Of a stretch of 64,000 nt of DNA, positions 11,472 to 22,573 are shown one piece after another. The notes under the pieces are model-generated. The model was not told the origin of the DNA, did no database searches, and saw only the letters and a program-made list of their open reading frames with translations. Every line of letters starts with the position of its first letter. Within the stretch, counting starts at the first letter, position 1. Source of the DNA: Trema orientale (taxonomy: Eukaryota; Streptophyta; Magnoliopsida; Rosales; Cannabaceae); assembly GCA_002914845.1 (NCBI GenBank), contig JXTC01000001.1, forward strand, positions 2,907,204 through 2,971,203. Direction: 5' to 3'. The position numbers were made by a program, and so were the translations under genes.

Positions 11472-12225
11472 CTGATATCTCTATATAAAGTTGCATCATC
11501 CTTGTCTCTTTCTCTCTCTCTCTCTCTCTCTTATTTTCTTTTTCATTTCTTCTTTCTCAATTTCTCTTTCTCTCTCTCTCATTTTCTTTCTCATTTCTTC
11601 TCTATCTCTCTCTCTCTCTCTTTCTCTCTCTCTAAACAACATGATTTCATAGTTTCTCTTTATCTTCCTTGTTGCTGCCGTATCATACCTGGTCTGGAAG
11701 TGTCTCTGGCCAGCTCATGGCCTCCTTACCGGAGACTCTTATCATGGCTATGTACAGCTCTTGGGGATCGCTATCAATATCAATGGTCTCTGAGGAAGCT
11801 CAGTGGAAATCACAACCAACTTGGGAATTTCAATCAACATTGGAATATGCTCGGAGAGCCAGAGTAGTGAGATCGTCAAAGGCACAAGCTCGGAGGTTAT
11901 AGAAGGAGCAGGCTCGGAGGTTGTAGAAGGTGCAAGCTCAGAGGAGGTCGAACGAGTAAACTCAGAAGTCATCGATGAGCAAGCTCAGAGGTAGTTGAAG
12001 AAGCAGTCTCGGAGGAGCAAGCTCAGAAGTAGTCAAAGCAGCAAGCTTGAAGGTCATCGATAGAGCAAGTTCAGATGTCATGGAAGTCCTAGGGATCATC
12101 ACTGTCACCAAAACCCTTTGAAGTTGTATATAAAGTCACATGGATTGTCATCATCACTCAACTCACCCTCTACCACTCCTAGTACCTATTTATACTCTCT
12201 CTCTCTCCACTTATTCCCCCCTCCT
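11472..12225 (+). repeat. Array unit 3, A type
   Basis: The CT-rich leader is long (about 11505-11632). The start codon at 11641 is followed within four codons by a TAG, so this copy is broken at once. A second open frame over the minisatellite (11803-11994) reads a repeating EGASSEV/EGAGSEV peptide. The tail ends in AAACCCTTTGAAG at about 12124. Confidence 0.8.
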
Positions 12226-12243
12226 AATATCTCTATATAAAGT
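12226..12243 (+). repeat. Head of array unit 4, cut by the gypsy insertion
   Basis: Only the promoter-like start CTATATAAAGT remains before the LTR begins. The tail of a B unit resumes at about 15318, so the missing middle was lost with the retrotransposon's 3' part. Confidence 0.7.
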
Positions 12244-12997
12244 TGTGATATCTGAAAGTATTATATAACACCCAGCTCCTCATAATATTAAATAGCCAAT
12301 AATAACGTCATTACATAACATTTTATTTTCTTTAATTCTATTTCTGAATTTCATGTGACACCTGATTTCTCATATAATCAAAGAGCTAATAATAACATGA
12401 TAGCATAAGATTTTTTTTATATATGGATGCATTTATGTGCGTAAAATTTCAGGATTTTCTTTTAGTATATTTTTTTATTTTATTTTTATAATTTTGTTTG
12501 TGAAGTGAATTTTGCAGTGAAATGCTTAAGACACACTCTTTGGTACAAGTTTGACGTGTATAGTATTCAATTTTAATTGAATTCTAAATGGCTAGATTTT
12601 ATTGTTTATAATAATAAACACTAGAATAGCTAAATTCATTATTATTTTTTACTAATTTATACATTTGGTTATTAATTAAGTGGACGGTGCTGTATAATTT
12701 TGCTCAAGATATATCTGTTTATTTAGATGCCTAAAATATGCCTAATTTATGATTTTGTGTGATTTAATTAGTTGTGTTAAAAAAAAGAAAAAAAAACAAA
12801 ACAAAACAAATAAGATGAGTGGGGCAACCGACTTAGTTAAATCGGCAAAGGCTCTTTTAGATATACAGTAACACATATTTGTTTTAATCATTATTTTGTT
12901 TAATTATGTTTTGTCTTTCCACCGCCAAACTCCATTGTTTCTCATTTATAAGTCCTCTTCATCCCTTACCTGTAAAATCCATCACGTACATAGAGAT

Positions 12998-13665
12998 NNN
13001 NNNNNNNNNNNNNNNNNNNNNNNNNNNNNNNNNNNNNNNNNNNNNNNNNNNNNNNNNNNNNNNNNNNNNNNNNNNNNNNNNNNNNNNNNNNNNNNNNNNN
13101 NNNNNNNNNNNNNNNNNNNNNNNNNNNNNNNNNNNNNNNNNNNNNNNNNNNNNNNNNNNNNNNNNNNNNNNNNNNNNNNNNNNNNNNNNNNNNNNNNNNN
13201 NNNNNNNNNNNNNNNNNNNNNNNNNNNNNNNNNNNNNNNNNNNNNNNNNNNNNNNNNNNNNNNNNNNNNNNNNNNNNNNNNNNNNNNNNNNNNNNNNNNN
13301 NNNNNNNNNNNNNNNNNNNNNNNNNNNNNNNNNNNNNNNNNNNNNNNNNNNNNNNNNNNNNNNNNNNNNNNNNNNNNNNNNNNNNNNNNNNNNNNNNNNN
13401 NNNNNNNNNNNNNNNNNNNNNNNNNNNNNNNNNNNNNNNNNNNNNNNNNNNNNNNNNNNNNNNNNNNNNNNNNNNNNNNNNNNNNNNNNNNNNNNNNNNN
13501 NNNNNNNNNNNNNNNNNNNNNNNNNNNNNNNNNNNNNNNNNNNNNNNNNNNNNNNNNNNNNNNNNNNNNNNNNNNNNNNNNNNNNNNNNNNNNNNNNNNN
13601 NNNNNNNNNNNNNNNNNNNNNNNNNNNNNNNNNNNNNNNNNNNNNNNNNNNNNNNNNNNNNNNNN
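12998..13665. other. Assembly gap (668 N)
   Basis: All bases are N. Frames that appear to run through it are artefacts. Confidence 0.99.
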
Positions 13666-13810
13666 TATGTGGATATGGAATTTGTGAATATATGTACATA
13701 TGCATCTGTTATTCAGTTTTGCATGAGACATGAATACGTGGTGTATTTATATTGCCTGACAAGTATTGGTGAATAGGGTGTGGTGGGCCAGCGCCTAAAT
13801 ATGTTATATA

Positions 13811-13912
13811 GTTCCTTCGGGGACACTCTCTGGTTCCTTCTGGGACACTCTGGTCCTTTCGGGGACATTCTGGTCCTTTTGGGGACACTATGGTTCTTTC
13901 GGGAACACTTTG
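13811..13912 (+). repeat. 20 bp minisatellite inside the gypsy LTR
   Basis: Five successive units of about 20-22 bp follow the pattern GTTCCTTCGGGGACACTCTG with small changes. Confidence 0.85.
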
Positions 13913-14500
13913 GCGGCAGTATGGGGTGGACCTCTGCTGTACACAGAGGGGATTTTCTGGGGCTCGAGACCTCCATATAGCTCATGATATGTTATACGTT
14001 CTCTGAGTGGCTCAGTATGCAATTCACGGTCTTTTCAGGCAATACAATATTCACAGGGATCCCAATCATATGATTATCTGTTCTTTGTCATGTGCACTCT
14101 GCATTTGCATACGTTACTTACTGAGTTTTATACTCACAAATATTCTTACATTGTAGAGGGTACTGATACTATGTGAGTTAGAGGATGAGCGCCGACTTTC
14201 TGACCGTGACTTGTGTATATGAGCATTTTGACGCCGTGGTTTTCTGAGAGAGAATTTTGAATCTATTTTGTCTGTATATTTTATAAGAGGCCCGCTTTGC
14301 CATGGTGTATATATATATGTATCAAAGTATGTATAATTACGAGTTTAGTTTCTTTTTTCTCCCAGAAAGTTTAGAAAAGTTTTTTTTTTTTTAAATTTTC
14401 CACTATTTAATCAGTTCTAAGTCGAGTGGCACCTCCCAATCTCACTAAATACTTATACAAATATCCCTACGTACGTGTATGGGATCGGGGGATGTCACAG

Positions 14501-14513
14501 TTGGTATCAGAGC
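14501..14513 (+). promoter_or_regulatory. Primer-binding site complementary to initiator Met-tRNA
   Basis: TTGGTATCAGAGC directly follows the LTR end. TGGTATCAGAGC is the standard plant primer-binding site matching the 3' end of initiator methionine tRNA, used to start minus-strand DNA synthesis. It fixes the LTR boundary and the + orientation. Confidence 0.9.
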
Positions 14514-14693
14514 TTATGTTTTAAAATGATTCTGAAGACCGCTTATATACACACGTCAGGAAGGAAAGGAAGCCTCATTCCTTTGTAAGTGTTTGATAAG
14601 GATTTTGATATCTGCTATAATTTTTTTTCATATATATTTTCTTTATTTGCATTCATATTATTGTGATGAATATTATTGGCTATAATCGGAGCT

Positions 14694-15320
14694 ATGGATA
14701 CTGGGTGTCAGGATATCGGTATGGTGACTACTCGGGGTCAAGATAATATCGACAGGGGTGCATCTTCTTCACAGAGTGTTAATCCAGTTGAATAGTTAGC
14801 TTCTTTGATACAAAATATATTAGAGCAGCGTATGAGACAAGAAAATCAACCTAACCCTCCACTACAGCCACCCCAGCAGAGACAGGATGGTAGTGAGAGT
14901 GCTGGAGAGAGATTCAGGAAACTCCAGCCTCCGACTTTTGATGGTGGAGTTAATCCAATAGAAGCTGAGCAATGGATCAGGACCATTGAGCGGATGCTTA
15001 TTTATGCCAAAGTTCCTGATGCAGATAAAGTTCCTTGTGCTAGTTTTATGCTGAGACATCATGCTGAATACTGGTGGGATACTATGAGCACTATTCACGA
15101 TGTTACTACTATGAGTTGGGAGAGGTTTAGAGAGTTGTTTTACAGGAAGTATTTTACAGACGCTATGAGAGCTAGCAGAAGGGTAGAGTTTGCCAATCTG
15201 AAACAGGATGAGATGTCTGTTACGGAATACATCCGCAAGTTTGATGAATTATCACGATATGCTCCTCATATGGTTGCCACTAATGAGCTCAAGGTAGATC
15301 AGTTCATGCAAGGTCTGAGG
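14694..15320 (+). pseudogene. Ty3/gypsy gag, truncated and joined to an array unit
   Basis: Gag forms the virus-like particle of the retrotransposon. The likely start is ATG 14694 (MDTGCQDIGMVTTRG), with an in-frame TAG at codon 34. The frame then stays open and encodes a Retrotrans_gag domain (FRKLQPPTFDGGVNPIEAEQ, MLRHHAEYWWDTM, SWERFRELFYRKYF, EFANLKQDEMSVTEYIRKFD, LKVDQFMQGLR). It breaks off at about 15316-15320, where the sequence switches to array B-unit tail in the same frame and ends at the unit's stop at 15456-15458. The zinc knuckle, protease, RT, integrase and 3' LTR are absent. Confidence 0.88.
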
Positions 15321-15559
15321 TCATCGATGAGCAAATTCGGAGATAATCGAAGGAGTAAGCTTAAGGTCGTTGATGAATTAAGTTCAACAGTCATCGATGG
15401 AGCAAGCTTAGAGATCATAGAAGTCCCATGGATCATCACCGTCACTAAGACCATTTGAAGTTGCATATAAAGTCCTAGGGATCATCATCATCACTCTCCT
15501 CTCCCTCCACCACTCCTACTACCTATCTATACGCTCTCTCATCTCGTATTCACTCCTTC
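15318..15559 (+). repeat. Tail of array unit 4, B type
   Basis: Resumes at GAGGTCATCGATGAGCAAAT, identical in kind to other B tails, including the GATGAATTAAGTTCAACAGT variant, then GGATCATCACCGTCAC and ACCATTTGAAG, then the promoter-like region of the next unit. Confidence 0.8.
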
Positions 15560-16047
15560 TAATATCTCTATATAAAGTTGCATCATCCCTCTCTCTCTCT
15601 CTCTCACACACACATTTTCTTTCTCATTTATCCTCTCTCTCTCTCTCTCACTCACTCAATCTCTCCCCAAATAACATGATTTCATACTTTTTCTTTGTCT
15701 TTCTTCTTACTACCCTATCATACCTGATCCTGAAGTGTCTCCGGCCTGCTCACGGCCTCCTTGCTGGAGACCCATATCGCTGCTATGTACAGCTCCTGGA
15801 GATCGCCATCAATATTAACGATTTCTAAGGAAGCTCAGTGTAAATCACGACCAAAAGCAGCAAGCTTGAAGCTCATAGATAGAGTAAGTTCAGATGTCAT
15901 GGAAGTCTTAGGGATCATTACTGTCACCGAGACCCTTTAAAGTTGCATATAAAGTCATATAGATTGTCATCATCACTCATCTCTCCCTTTACCACTCCCA
16001 GTACCTATTTATACTCTCTCTCTCTGTCTCTACTTATTCCCCCTTCC
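15560..16047 (+). repeat. Array unit 5, A type, with internal deletion
   Basis: The start codon is at 15676. The unit runs normally to ATCACGACCA and then jumps at about 15854 to AAGCAGCAAGCTTGAAG, so most of the minisatellite is missing. This explains the shorter 1760 bp spacing to the next A unit. Confidence 0.78.
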
Positions 16048-17273
16048 TGATATCTCTATATAAAGTTGCATCATCTCTATCTCTTTTTCATTTTCTTTCT
16101 CATTTCTTCTCTATCTAGCCCTCGCTCTCTCTAAACAACATGATTCCATATCTTCTCTTTGTCTTCCTTCTAGCTGCCCTGTCATACCTGGTCTGGTAAT
16201 GTCTCCGTCTAGCTCACAGTCTCCTTGCCAGAGACCTTCGCTTATAGATGTCAATATGGTCTGAGCTTTGTGGGCTGACCTACATTCCAAAGAAAAAGCA
16301 CAATACCGGACCTGGTCTGACCGACATTAATATGGACCTGGGTCGACCCATTATATATAGTAGAGGTCGGGCTAGGCCATAGTAATAGGCACACAGGCCC
16401 TTCACGACCCACATTTCTGTGGGTCCACATTTAGTCATTCTATATATAATTTTAAATATATTGCCTATTTAAAATTTTAAAAACTTAATTAAATATTTTT
16501 ATTTATATATTTTAATATTATTTATTTACTCATTTTTGTTTATTTTCAATTTATTCAAATTTTAAAGAAATATGAATGAATTGTAGGCCCATATTTTAGC
16601 CCACATAACCATATATTTGATATTTTAAACATAAAATAACATAGAAATTAAGCCCACATTTGGCCCATATTTGGCCCGCATAGGTACGGTCGACTTAGGC
16701 CCACATAAAATTTAGGCTGGGCCTTTTAATAAAAATATAGGTCTGGCCAACCCATATTTTAGGCGGGCCAGGCCTAGGCCTGGTACAAAGCCCTAATATG
16801 CTTATCAAATATAGGCCAAGACTCTACCCTCATCGTGGCTAAATGCAGCTCCCCGAGATCGTCATCAATATCGACGATTTTCAAGAAAACTCGAGAGAAA
16901 ATACGGCTAACTGGGGTGTTTCAGTCGACATCAAAACAAGCTAGAAGAGTCAAAGCAATAAGATTATCGAAGGCGCAAACTTTGAGGTCGTAGAAGGAGC
17001 AAGCTCGAAGGTCATCGATGAGCAAATTCAAAGGTAGTCGAAGGAGTAAGCTCGAGGTCGTTGATGGACTAAGTTCAACGGTCATTGATGGAGCAAGCTC
17101 GGAGGTCTTCGATGGAGCAACTCACAGGTCATGGAAGTCCCAGGGATCATCACTGTCACTGAGACCATTTAAAGTTGCATGTAAAGTCCTAGGGATCATA
17201 ATCATCACTCTTCTCTCCCTCTACCACTCCCATTACCTATCTATACTCTTTCTCACCTCGTATTCCCTCCTTA
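16048..17273 (+). repeat. Array unit 6, B type with MITE
   Basis: The start codon is at 16140 (ATGATTCCATA). The MITE at 16243-16826 splits the frame and the unit resumes with CATCGTGGCTAAATGCAGCT, where a TAA replaces the usual TAT. The tail carries the usual B variant. Confidence 0.8.
16243..16826 (+). mobile_element. hAT-like MITE, copy 2 in the array
   Basis: Starts TATAGATGTCAATATGG and ends GGCCAAGACTCTA. It is followed by CCCTCATC and preceded by CCTTCGCT, a decayed 8 bp duplication. It is closely similar over its length to the copies at 18219 and 20173. Confidence 0.78.
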
Positions 17274-17390
17274 TGATCTCTCTAAATAAAGTTGCATTAT
17301 CCCTCTCTCTCTCTCTTTCATTTTCTTTCTCATTTCTTCTATATCACACACTCTCTCTCCCCCTCTCTCACATTTTCTCTCTCATTTCTC

Positions 17391-17427
<37 letters not shown>

Positions 17428-18025
17428 CAAACAACATGATTTCATACTTTTTCTCTGTCTTCCTTTTTACTGCCTTATCATACCTGGTCTAGAAGTGTCT
17501 CCAGCCAGCTCACGGCCTCCTTGCTAGAGACCCTTATCGTGGCTATATACAGCTCCTAGAGATCGCCATTAATATCAATGAATTCTAACAAAGCTCGGTG
17601 GAAATCACGACCAACCTGGGAGTTTCAACCAATATTGGAACATGCTCAGAGAGCCAGAGTAATGAGATCGTCAAAGGCACAAGCTCAAAGGTCGTAGAAG
17701 GAGCAGGCTCAGAGGTCATCAATGGAGCAAGCTCAGAGGAGGCCGAAAGAGTAAACTCAGAAGTCATCGATGAGCAAGCTCAGAAGTAGCCAAAGAAGCA
17801 GGCTCGGAGGAGCAAGCTCAAAGGTAGTCAAAGCAGCAAGCTTGAAGGTCATCGATAGAGCAAGTTCAGATGTCATGGAAGTTCTAGGGATTATCACTGT
17901 CACCGAGACCCTTTGAAGTTGCATATAAAGTCACATGGATTGTCATCATCACTCATCTCTCCTTTTATCACTCTCAGTACCTATTTATACTCTCTTTCTC
18001 TTTCTCCCCACTTATTCCCCCCTCC
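17274..18025 (+). repeat. Array unit 7, A type
   Basis: The start codon is at 17436. The N-terminal frame is MISYFFSVF-like, with a TAG after YLV. The minisatellite frame 17598-17789 encodes SSKVVEGAGSEV-like repeats. The tail ends in ACCCTTTGAAG at about 17920. Confidence 0.8.
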
Positions 18026-19230
18026 TGATATCTCTATATAAAGTTGCATCATCTCTATCTCTTTTTCATTTTCTTTCTCATTTTTTCTCTATCTCCCCCT
18101 CTCTCTCTAAACAACATGATTTCATACCTTCTCTTTGTCTTCCTTCTAGCTGCCATGTCATACCTAGTTTGGTAATGTCTTCAGCTAGCTCACAGTTTCC
18201 TTGCTGGAGACCCTCGCCTATAGATGTCAATATAGGCCGGGCTTTGTGGGCCGACCAACACTCCAAAGAAAAAGTACGTTACCGGGCCCGGTTTGACCTA
18301 CATTAATGTGGGCATGGGCTTATCAATTACATATAGTAGAGGTCAAGCTAAGCCTTAGTAATAGGCCCACAGGCCCATCACGGTCCACATTTCTGTGGGT
18401 CTACATTTAGTCATTCTATATATAATTTTAAATATATTGCTTAATTAAAATTTTAAAAAAATTTAATTAAATATTTTTATTTATATGTTTTTAATATTAT
18501 TTATTTACTTATTTTTGTTTATTTTCAATTTATTCAAATTTTAAAAAAATATGAATGAATTTTAGGCCCATATTTTAGCCCACATAAGCATGTATTTGAT
18601 ATTTTAAACATAAAATAACATAAAAATTATGCCCACATTATGGCCCATATTTGGCCCGCATAGGTACGGCCAACTTAGGCTCACATAAAATTTAGGCTGG
18701 GCCTTTTAGTAAAAATATAGGTCGGACCAACCCATATTTTAAGCGGGCCGGGCCTAGGTCTAGTACAAAGCCCTAATATGCTTATCAAATATAGGCCAAG
18801 ACTCTACCCTCATCGTGGCTATATGCAGCTCCCCGAGATCGTCATCAATATCGATGATTTTCAAGAAAACTCGAGAGAAAATACGGCTAACTCGAGTGTT
18901 TCAGTCGATATCAAAACAAGCTAGAAGAGTCAAAGCAATAAGATTATCGAAGGCGCAAACTCTGAAGTCGTAGAAGGAGCAAGCTCGGAGGTTATCGATG
19001 AGCAAATTCGAACGTAGTCGAAGGAGTAAGCTCGAGGTTGTTGATGGATTAAGTTCAACGGTCGTCGATGGAGCAAGCTCAGAGGTCGTGGAAGTCCCAA
19101 GGATCATCACCGTTACTGAGACCATTTGAAGTTGCATATAAAGTCCTAAGGATCATTATCATCACTCTTCTCTCCCTCTACTACTCCCATTACCTATCCA
19201 TACTCTTTCTCATCTCGTATTCCCTCATTC
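18026..19230 (+). repeat. Array unit 8, B type with MITE
   Basis: The start codon is at 18116, with a frame that ends at TAA just after YLVW. The MITE spans 18219-18806. The B tail runs to ACCATTTGAAG at about 19130, and a long low-complexity S/L/F frame follows over the CT tract of the next unit. Confidence 0.8.
18219..18806 (+). mobile_element. hAT-like MITE, copy 3 in the array
   Basis: 588 bp, TATAGATGTCAATATAGG to GGCCAAGACTCTA. The left flank CCCTCGCC (18211-18218) and right flank CCCTCATC (18807-18814) match at 6 of 8 positions. A units show the empty site as GACCCTTATCGTGG, which supports an 8 bp duplication and hAT origin. Confidence 0.8.
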
Positions 19231-19979
19231 TGATATCTCTATATAAAGTTGCATTATCCTCCTCTCTCTCTCTCTCTCTCTCATTTTCTTTCTCATTTCT
19301 TCTCTCTCACACACTCTCTCTCTTCCCCCTCTCACATTTTCTCTCTCATTTCTCCTCTTTCTTTCTCTTTCTTTCTCTCTCCAAATAACATGATTTCATA
19401 CTTTTTCTCTGTCTTCCTTTTTACTGCCTTATCATACCTGGTCCAGAAGTGTCTCCAGCCAGCTTACGGCCTCCTTGCTAGAGACCCTTATTATGGCTAT
19501 GTACAGCTCCTAGAGATCGCCATCAATATCAACGATTTCTAAGGAAGCTCGGTGGAAATCATGACCAACTTGGGAGTTTCAACCAATATTAGAACATGCT
19601 CGGAGAGCCAGAGTAATGAGATCATCAAAACCACAAGCTCAAAGGTCGTAGAAGGAGCAGGCTCAGAGGTCATCAATAGAGCAAGCTCAGAGGAGGTCGA
19701 AAGAGTAAACTCAGAAGTCATCGATGAGCAAGCTCAGAAGTAGCCGAAGAAGCAGGCTCGGAGGAGCAAGCTCAAAGGTAGTCAAAGCAGCAAGCTTGAA
19801 GGTCATCGATAGAGCAAGTTCAGATGTCATGGAAGTTCTAGGGATTATCACTGTCACCGAGACCCTTTGAAGTTGCATATAAAGTCACATGGATTGTCAT
19901 CATCACTCATCTCTCCCTTTACCACTCCCAGTACCTATTTATACTCTCTTTCTCTTTCTCTCCACTTATTCTCCCCTCC
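19231..19979 (+). repeat. Array unit 9, A type
   Basis: The start codon is at 19390. The frame continues through LSYLVQKCLQPAYGLLARDP to AININDF and a TAA, and the minisatellite frame then follows (19552-19743). The unit is highly similar to unit 7, 1954 bp upstream. Confidence 0.82.
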
Positions 19980-21208
19980 TGATATCTCTATATAAAGTTG
20001 CATCATCTCTATCTCTTTTTTATTTTCTTTCTCATTTTTTCTCTATCTCCCCCGCCCTCTCTAAACAACATGATTTCATACCTTCTCTTTTTCTTCCTTC
20101 TAGCTGCCATGTCATACCTGGTTTGGTAATGTCTTCGGCTAGCTCACAGTTTCCTTGCTGGAGACCCTCACCTATAGATGTCAATATGGACCGGGCTTTG
20201 TGGGCCGACCAACACTCCAAAGAAAAAGTACGATACCGAACCCGGTTTGACCTACATTAATGCGGGCCTGGGCTGACCAATTACATATAGTAGAGGTAAA
20301 GCTAGGCCTTAGTAATAGGCCCACAGGCTCATCACAGTCCACATTTCTGTGGGTCTATATTTAGTCATTCTATATATAATTTTAAATATATTGCTTAATT
20401 AAAATTTTAAAAAAACTTAATTAAATATTTTTATTTATATGCTTTTAATATTATTTATTTACTTATTTTTGTTTATTTTCAATTTATTCAAATTTTAAAA
20501 AGATATGAATGAATTTTAGGCCCATATTTTAGCCCACATAAGCATATATTTGATATTTTAAACATAAAATAATATAAAAATTATGCCCACATTGTGGCCC
20601 ATATTTGGCCCGCATAGGTACGGCCAACTTAGGCTCACATAAAATTTAGGCTAGGCTTTTTGATAAAAATATAGGTCGGGCCAACCCATATTTTAGATGG
20701 GTCGGGCCTAGGCCTAGTACAAAGTCCTAATACGCTTATAAATTATAGGCCAAGACTGTACCCTCATCGTGGCTATATGCAGCTCCCTGAGATCGTCGTT
20801 AATATCGACGATTTTCAAGAAAACTCGACAGAAAATACAGCTAACTCGAACGTTTCAGTCGATATCAAAACAAGTTGGAAGAGTCAAAGCAATAAGATTA
20901 TCGAAGGCGCAAACTCTGAAGTCGTAGAAGGAGCAAGCTCGGAGGTCATTGATGAGCAAATTCGAAGGTAGTCGAAGTAGTAAGCTCGAGGTTGTTGATG
21001 GATTAAGTTCAACGGTCGTCGATGGAGCAAGCTCGGAGGTCTTCGATAGAGCAAGCTCAGAGGTCATGGAAGTCCCAAGGATCATCACCGTCACTGAGAC
21101 CATTTGAAGTTGCATATAAAGTCTTAGGGATCATCATCATCACTCTTCTCTCCCTCCATTACTCTCATTACCTATCCATACTCTTTCTCACCTCGTATTC
21201 CCTCCTTC
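19980..21208 (+). repeat. Array unit 10, B type with MITE
   Basis: The start codon is at 20070. The MITE spans 20173-20760. After it the frame 20777-20971 reads MQLPEIVVNIDDFQENSTEN and then the SSEV repeats, retaining CAA at the codon that is TAA in A units. Confidence 0.82.
20173..20760 (+). mobile_element. hAT-like MITE, copy 4 in the array
   Basis: Starts TATAGATGTCAATATGG, ends GGCCAAGACTGTA, followed by CCCTCATC. It begins 1954 bp after the start of the previous copy, so it was multiplied as part of the dimer. Confidence 0.8.
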
Positions 21209-21665
21209 TGATATCTCTATATAAAGTTGCATTATCCCCCCTTCTCTCTCTCTCGTTTTCTTTCTCATTTCTTCTCTCTCACACACTCTCTCTCTCCCCC
21301 TCTCACATTTTCTCTCTCATTTCTCCTCTTTCTTTCTTTCTCTTTCTCTCTCCGAACAACATGATTTCATACTTTTTCTCTGTCTTCCTTTTTACTGCCT
21401 TATCATACCTGGTTCGGAAGTGTCTCTGGCCAGCTCACGGCCTCCTAGCTAGAGACCCTTATTATAGCTATGTACAGCTCCTAGAGATCGCCATCAATAT
21501 CAACGATTTCTAAGGAAGCTCAGTGGAAATCACGACCAACTTGGGAGTTTCAACCAATATTGGAACATGCTCGAAGATCCAGAGTAATGAGATCGTCAAA
21601 GGCACAAGCTCAAAGGTCGTAAAAGGAGCAGGCTCAGAGGTCATCAATGGAGCAAGCTCAGAGGA
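21209..21665 (+). repeat. Array unit 11, A type, cut at its 3' side
   Basis: The start codon is at 21361. The unit is normal through GTCATCAATGGAGCAAGCTC and stops at AGAGGA (21665), where unrelated copia 3' sequence begins. The cut lies inside the minisatellite and is the left breakpoint of the proposed inversion. Confidence 0.8.
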
Positions 21666-22087
21666 TTTTCATTGTAAATTCTATTCATATATATGATATG
21701 ATGCTTTTCATATTTATTTACTTTTCTTTCGTGTTATGCTTTAACATAAAGCTTGTGATAATGCACTAAACTGGAAAGACTAAAATCGATCTCAATAAAG
21801 TTTAAGAACTAATTTGAAATAGGCGCAGTAAAACACATTGCTTGTAATTTCTATGCCACATTCCATACTCGATCTATATCATTTGGATATATTGGTATGA
21901 TAATCATTGAGAGTTTTAGTTGCCATCCAAATAAGTGCAACGATGGACGCTTTGGTTTCGTACTAATATGTCTGATGGATGAGATTATATCTTTGAGGAT
22001 ATTCGGAAATAATATGGCAATTTAATGGCCATACTTCAGTTTTACAATACAGTTGTTATTGGAAAATATGTGACTCAAGTGAGAGAT
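21666..22087 (+). mobile_element. Copia 3' untranslated region ending in a polypurine tract
   Basis: This non-coding segment precedes an LTR and ends in AAGTGAGAGAT, a purine-rich tract of the kind that sits just before copia 3' LTRs. It has no coding domain. Reversed, it could complete the 3' region missing from the minus-strand copia body that begins at 28013. Confidence 0.55.
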
Positions 22088-22573
22088 TGTTAGAAAATTA
22101 TATTTCTTAATAATAATGGGCCACATAATAAATAATTATATTGTGTCATCTTATTTCCAAGCAGATCCAGTTTAAGTAGTTTATTGGGTATGGTCTGAAT
22201 ATCTATCGGGTATAGACACATATGTAGATACCCTATTGCTACTATCCAGTAGGGTTGATAGATAACTAACAAAATAGTATCATATGTAAGATTAAAATTA
22301 GGGTTATGGTCCCTATAGCCAGAATGTGTACGCTTATATTCTTTGTTGCCTACCATTAGTAGAGAAATCCATCTGAGTTTTTTTAGGTTTTAGGTCACAG
22401 AAGAATTTGACCTTCAAGTGCTCAAGTTCTCATTTCCATACACTTCCGTCTTAGTGATCTTTTAATCGTAAACAATGGACTCAGGTAAGAACTCAATAAT
22501 CCTCTTCTATCCATTTCATGTGAATAATCTAGGGATCATATGTGGTTTGTTTTAATCCTAATTATTTCTAACA
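22088..22573 (+). mobile_element. Copia LTR, + orientation
   Basis: Starts TGTTAGAAAATTATATTTC and ends AATTATTTCTAACA, with inverted ends. Inside, blocks such as TAAGTAGTTTATTGGGTA, GTATCATATGTA, TGCCTACCATTA and CATACACTTCCG are shared in the same order with 33880-34282 on the minus strand, so both are LTRs of one family. The 3' flanking pentamer is CCATA. Confidence 0.85.

Larger units (their letters stand above)
9526..12243 (+). repeat. Gene-like tandem array, left block (four units, last one cut)
   Basis: Units start with TATCTCTATATAAAGT, run through a CT-rich tract to AACAACATGATTTCATA, then a short frame encoding a hydrophobic N-terminus (MISYFLFVFLLAALSYLVW in the inferred consensus), then a minisatellite of GCAAGCTCGGAGGTCGTMGA type words, and end in TGGAAGTCC, GGATCATCAC and GAGACC. 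I do not recognise the family. Nearly all copies carry stops or shifts. The block is cut at 12243 by a gypsy LTR. Confidence 0.85.
12244..14499 (+). mobile_element. Ty3/gypsy 5' LTR (contains an assembly gap)
   Basis: The block begins TGTGATATC and ends GATGTCACA, a TG...CA pair with matching inverted ends. It is directly followed by a primer-binding site. It includes a 668-base run of N at 12998-13665, a five-unit minisatellite, and a TATA-like TATATATATATG near 14310. At about 2.25 kb it is long for a plant LTR but within range. There is no 3' LTR in the window. Confidence 0.72.
15318..21665 (+). repeat. Gene-like tandem array, middle block (A-B dimers)
   Basis: A and B units alternate regularly. 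Start codons lie at 15676 (A), 16140 (B), 17436 (A), 18116 (B), 19390 (A), 20070 (B) and 21361 (A). A-to-A spacing is 1954 and 1971 bp for the two undeleted dimers, close to the 1953 bp in the left block. Each B unit here has the MITE at the same site. This indicates amplification of an A-B dimer after the MITE had inserted. The block stops abruptly at 21665. Confidence 0.88.

Noticed and set aside
12896..13733. Open frames of 250-275 codons on both strands
   Set aside because: They exist only because the run of N has no stop codons. The real flanking sequence gives no coherent protein.
14501..14513. tRNA gene
   Set aside because: TTGGTATCAGAGC is only the primer-binding site, about 13 bases, with no cloverleaf around it.
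17018..21513. Long Ser/Leu/Phe-rich frames such as 17018-17527, 19068-19388 and 21022-21513
   Set aside because: They read through CT-rich leaders between array units, where a CTCT tract encodes S/L in all frames. The frames join the end of one unit to the head of the next and are not genes.
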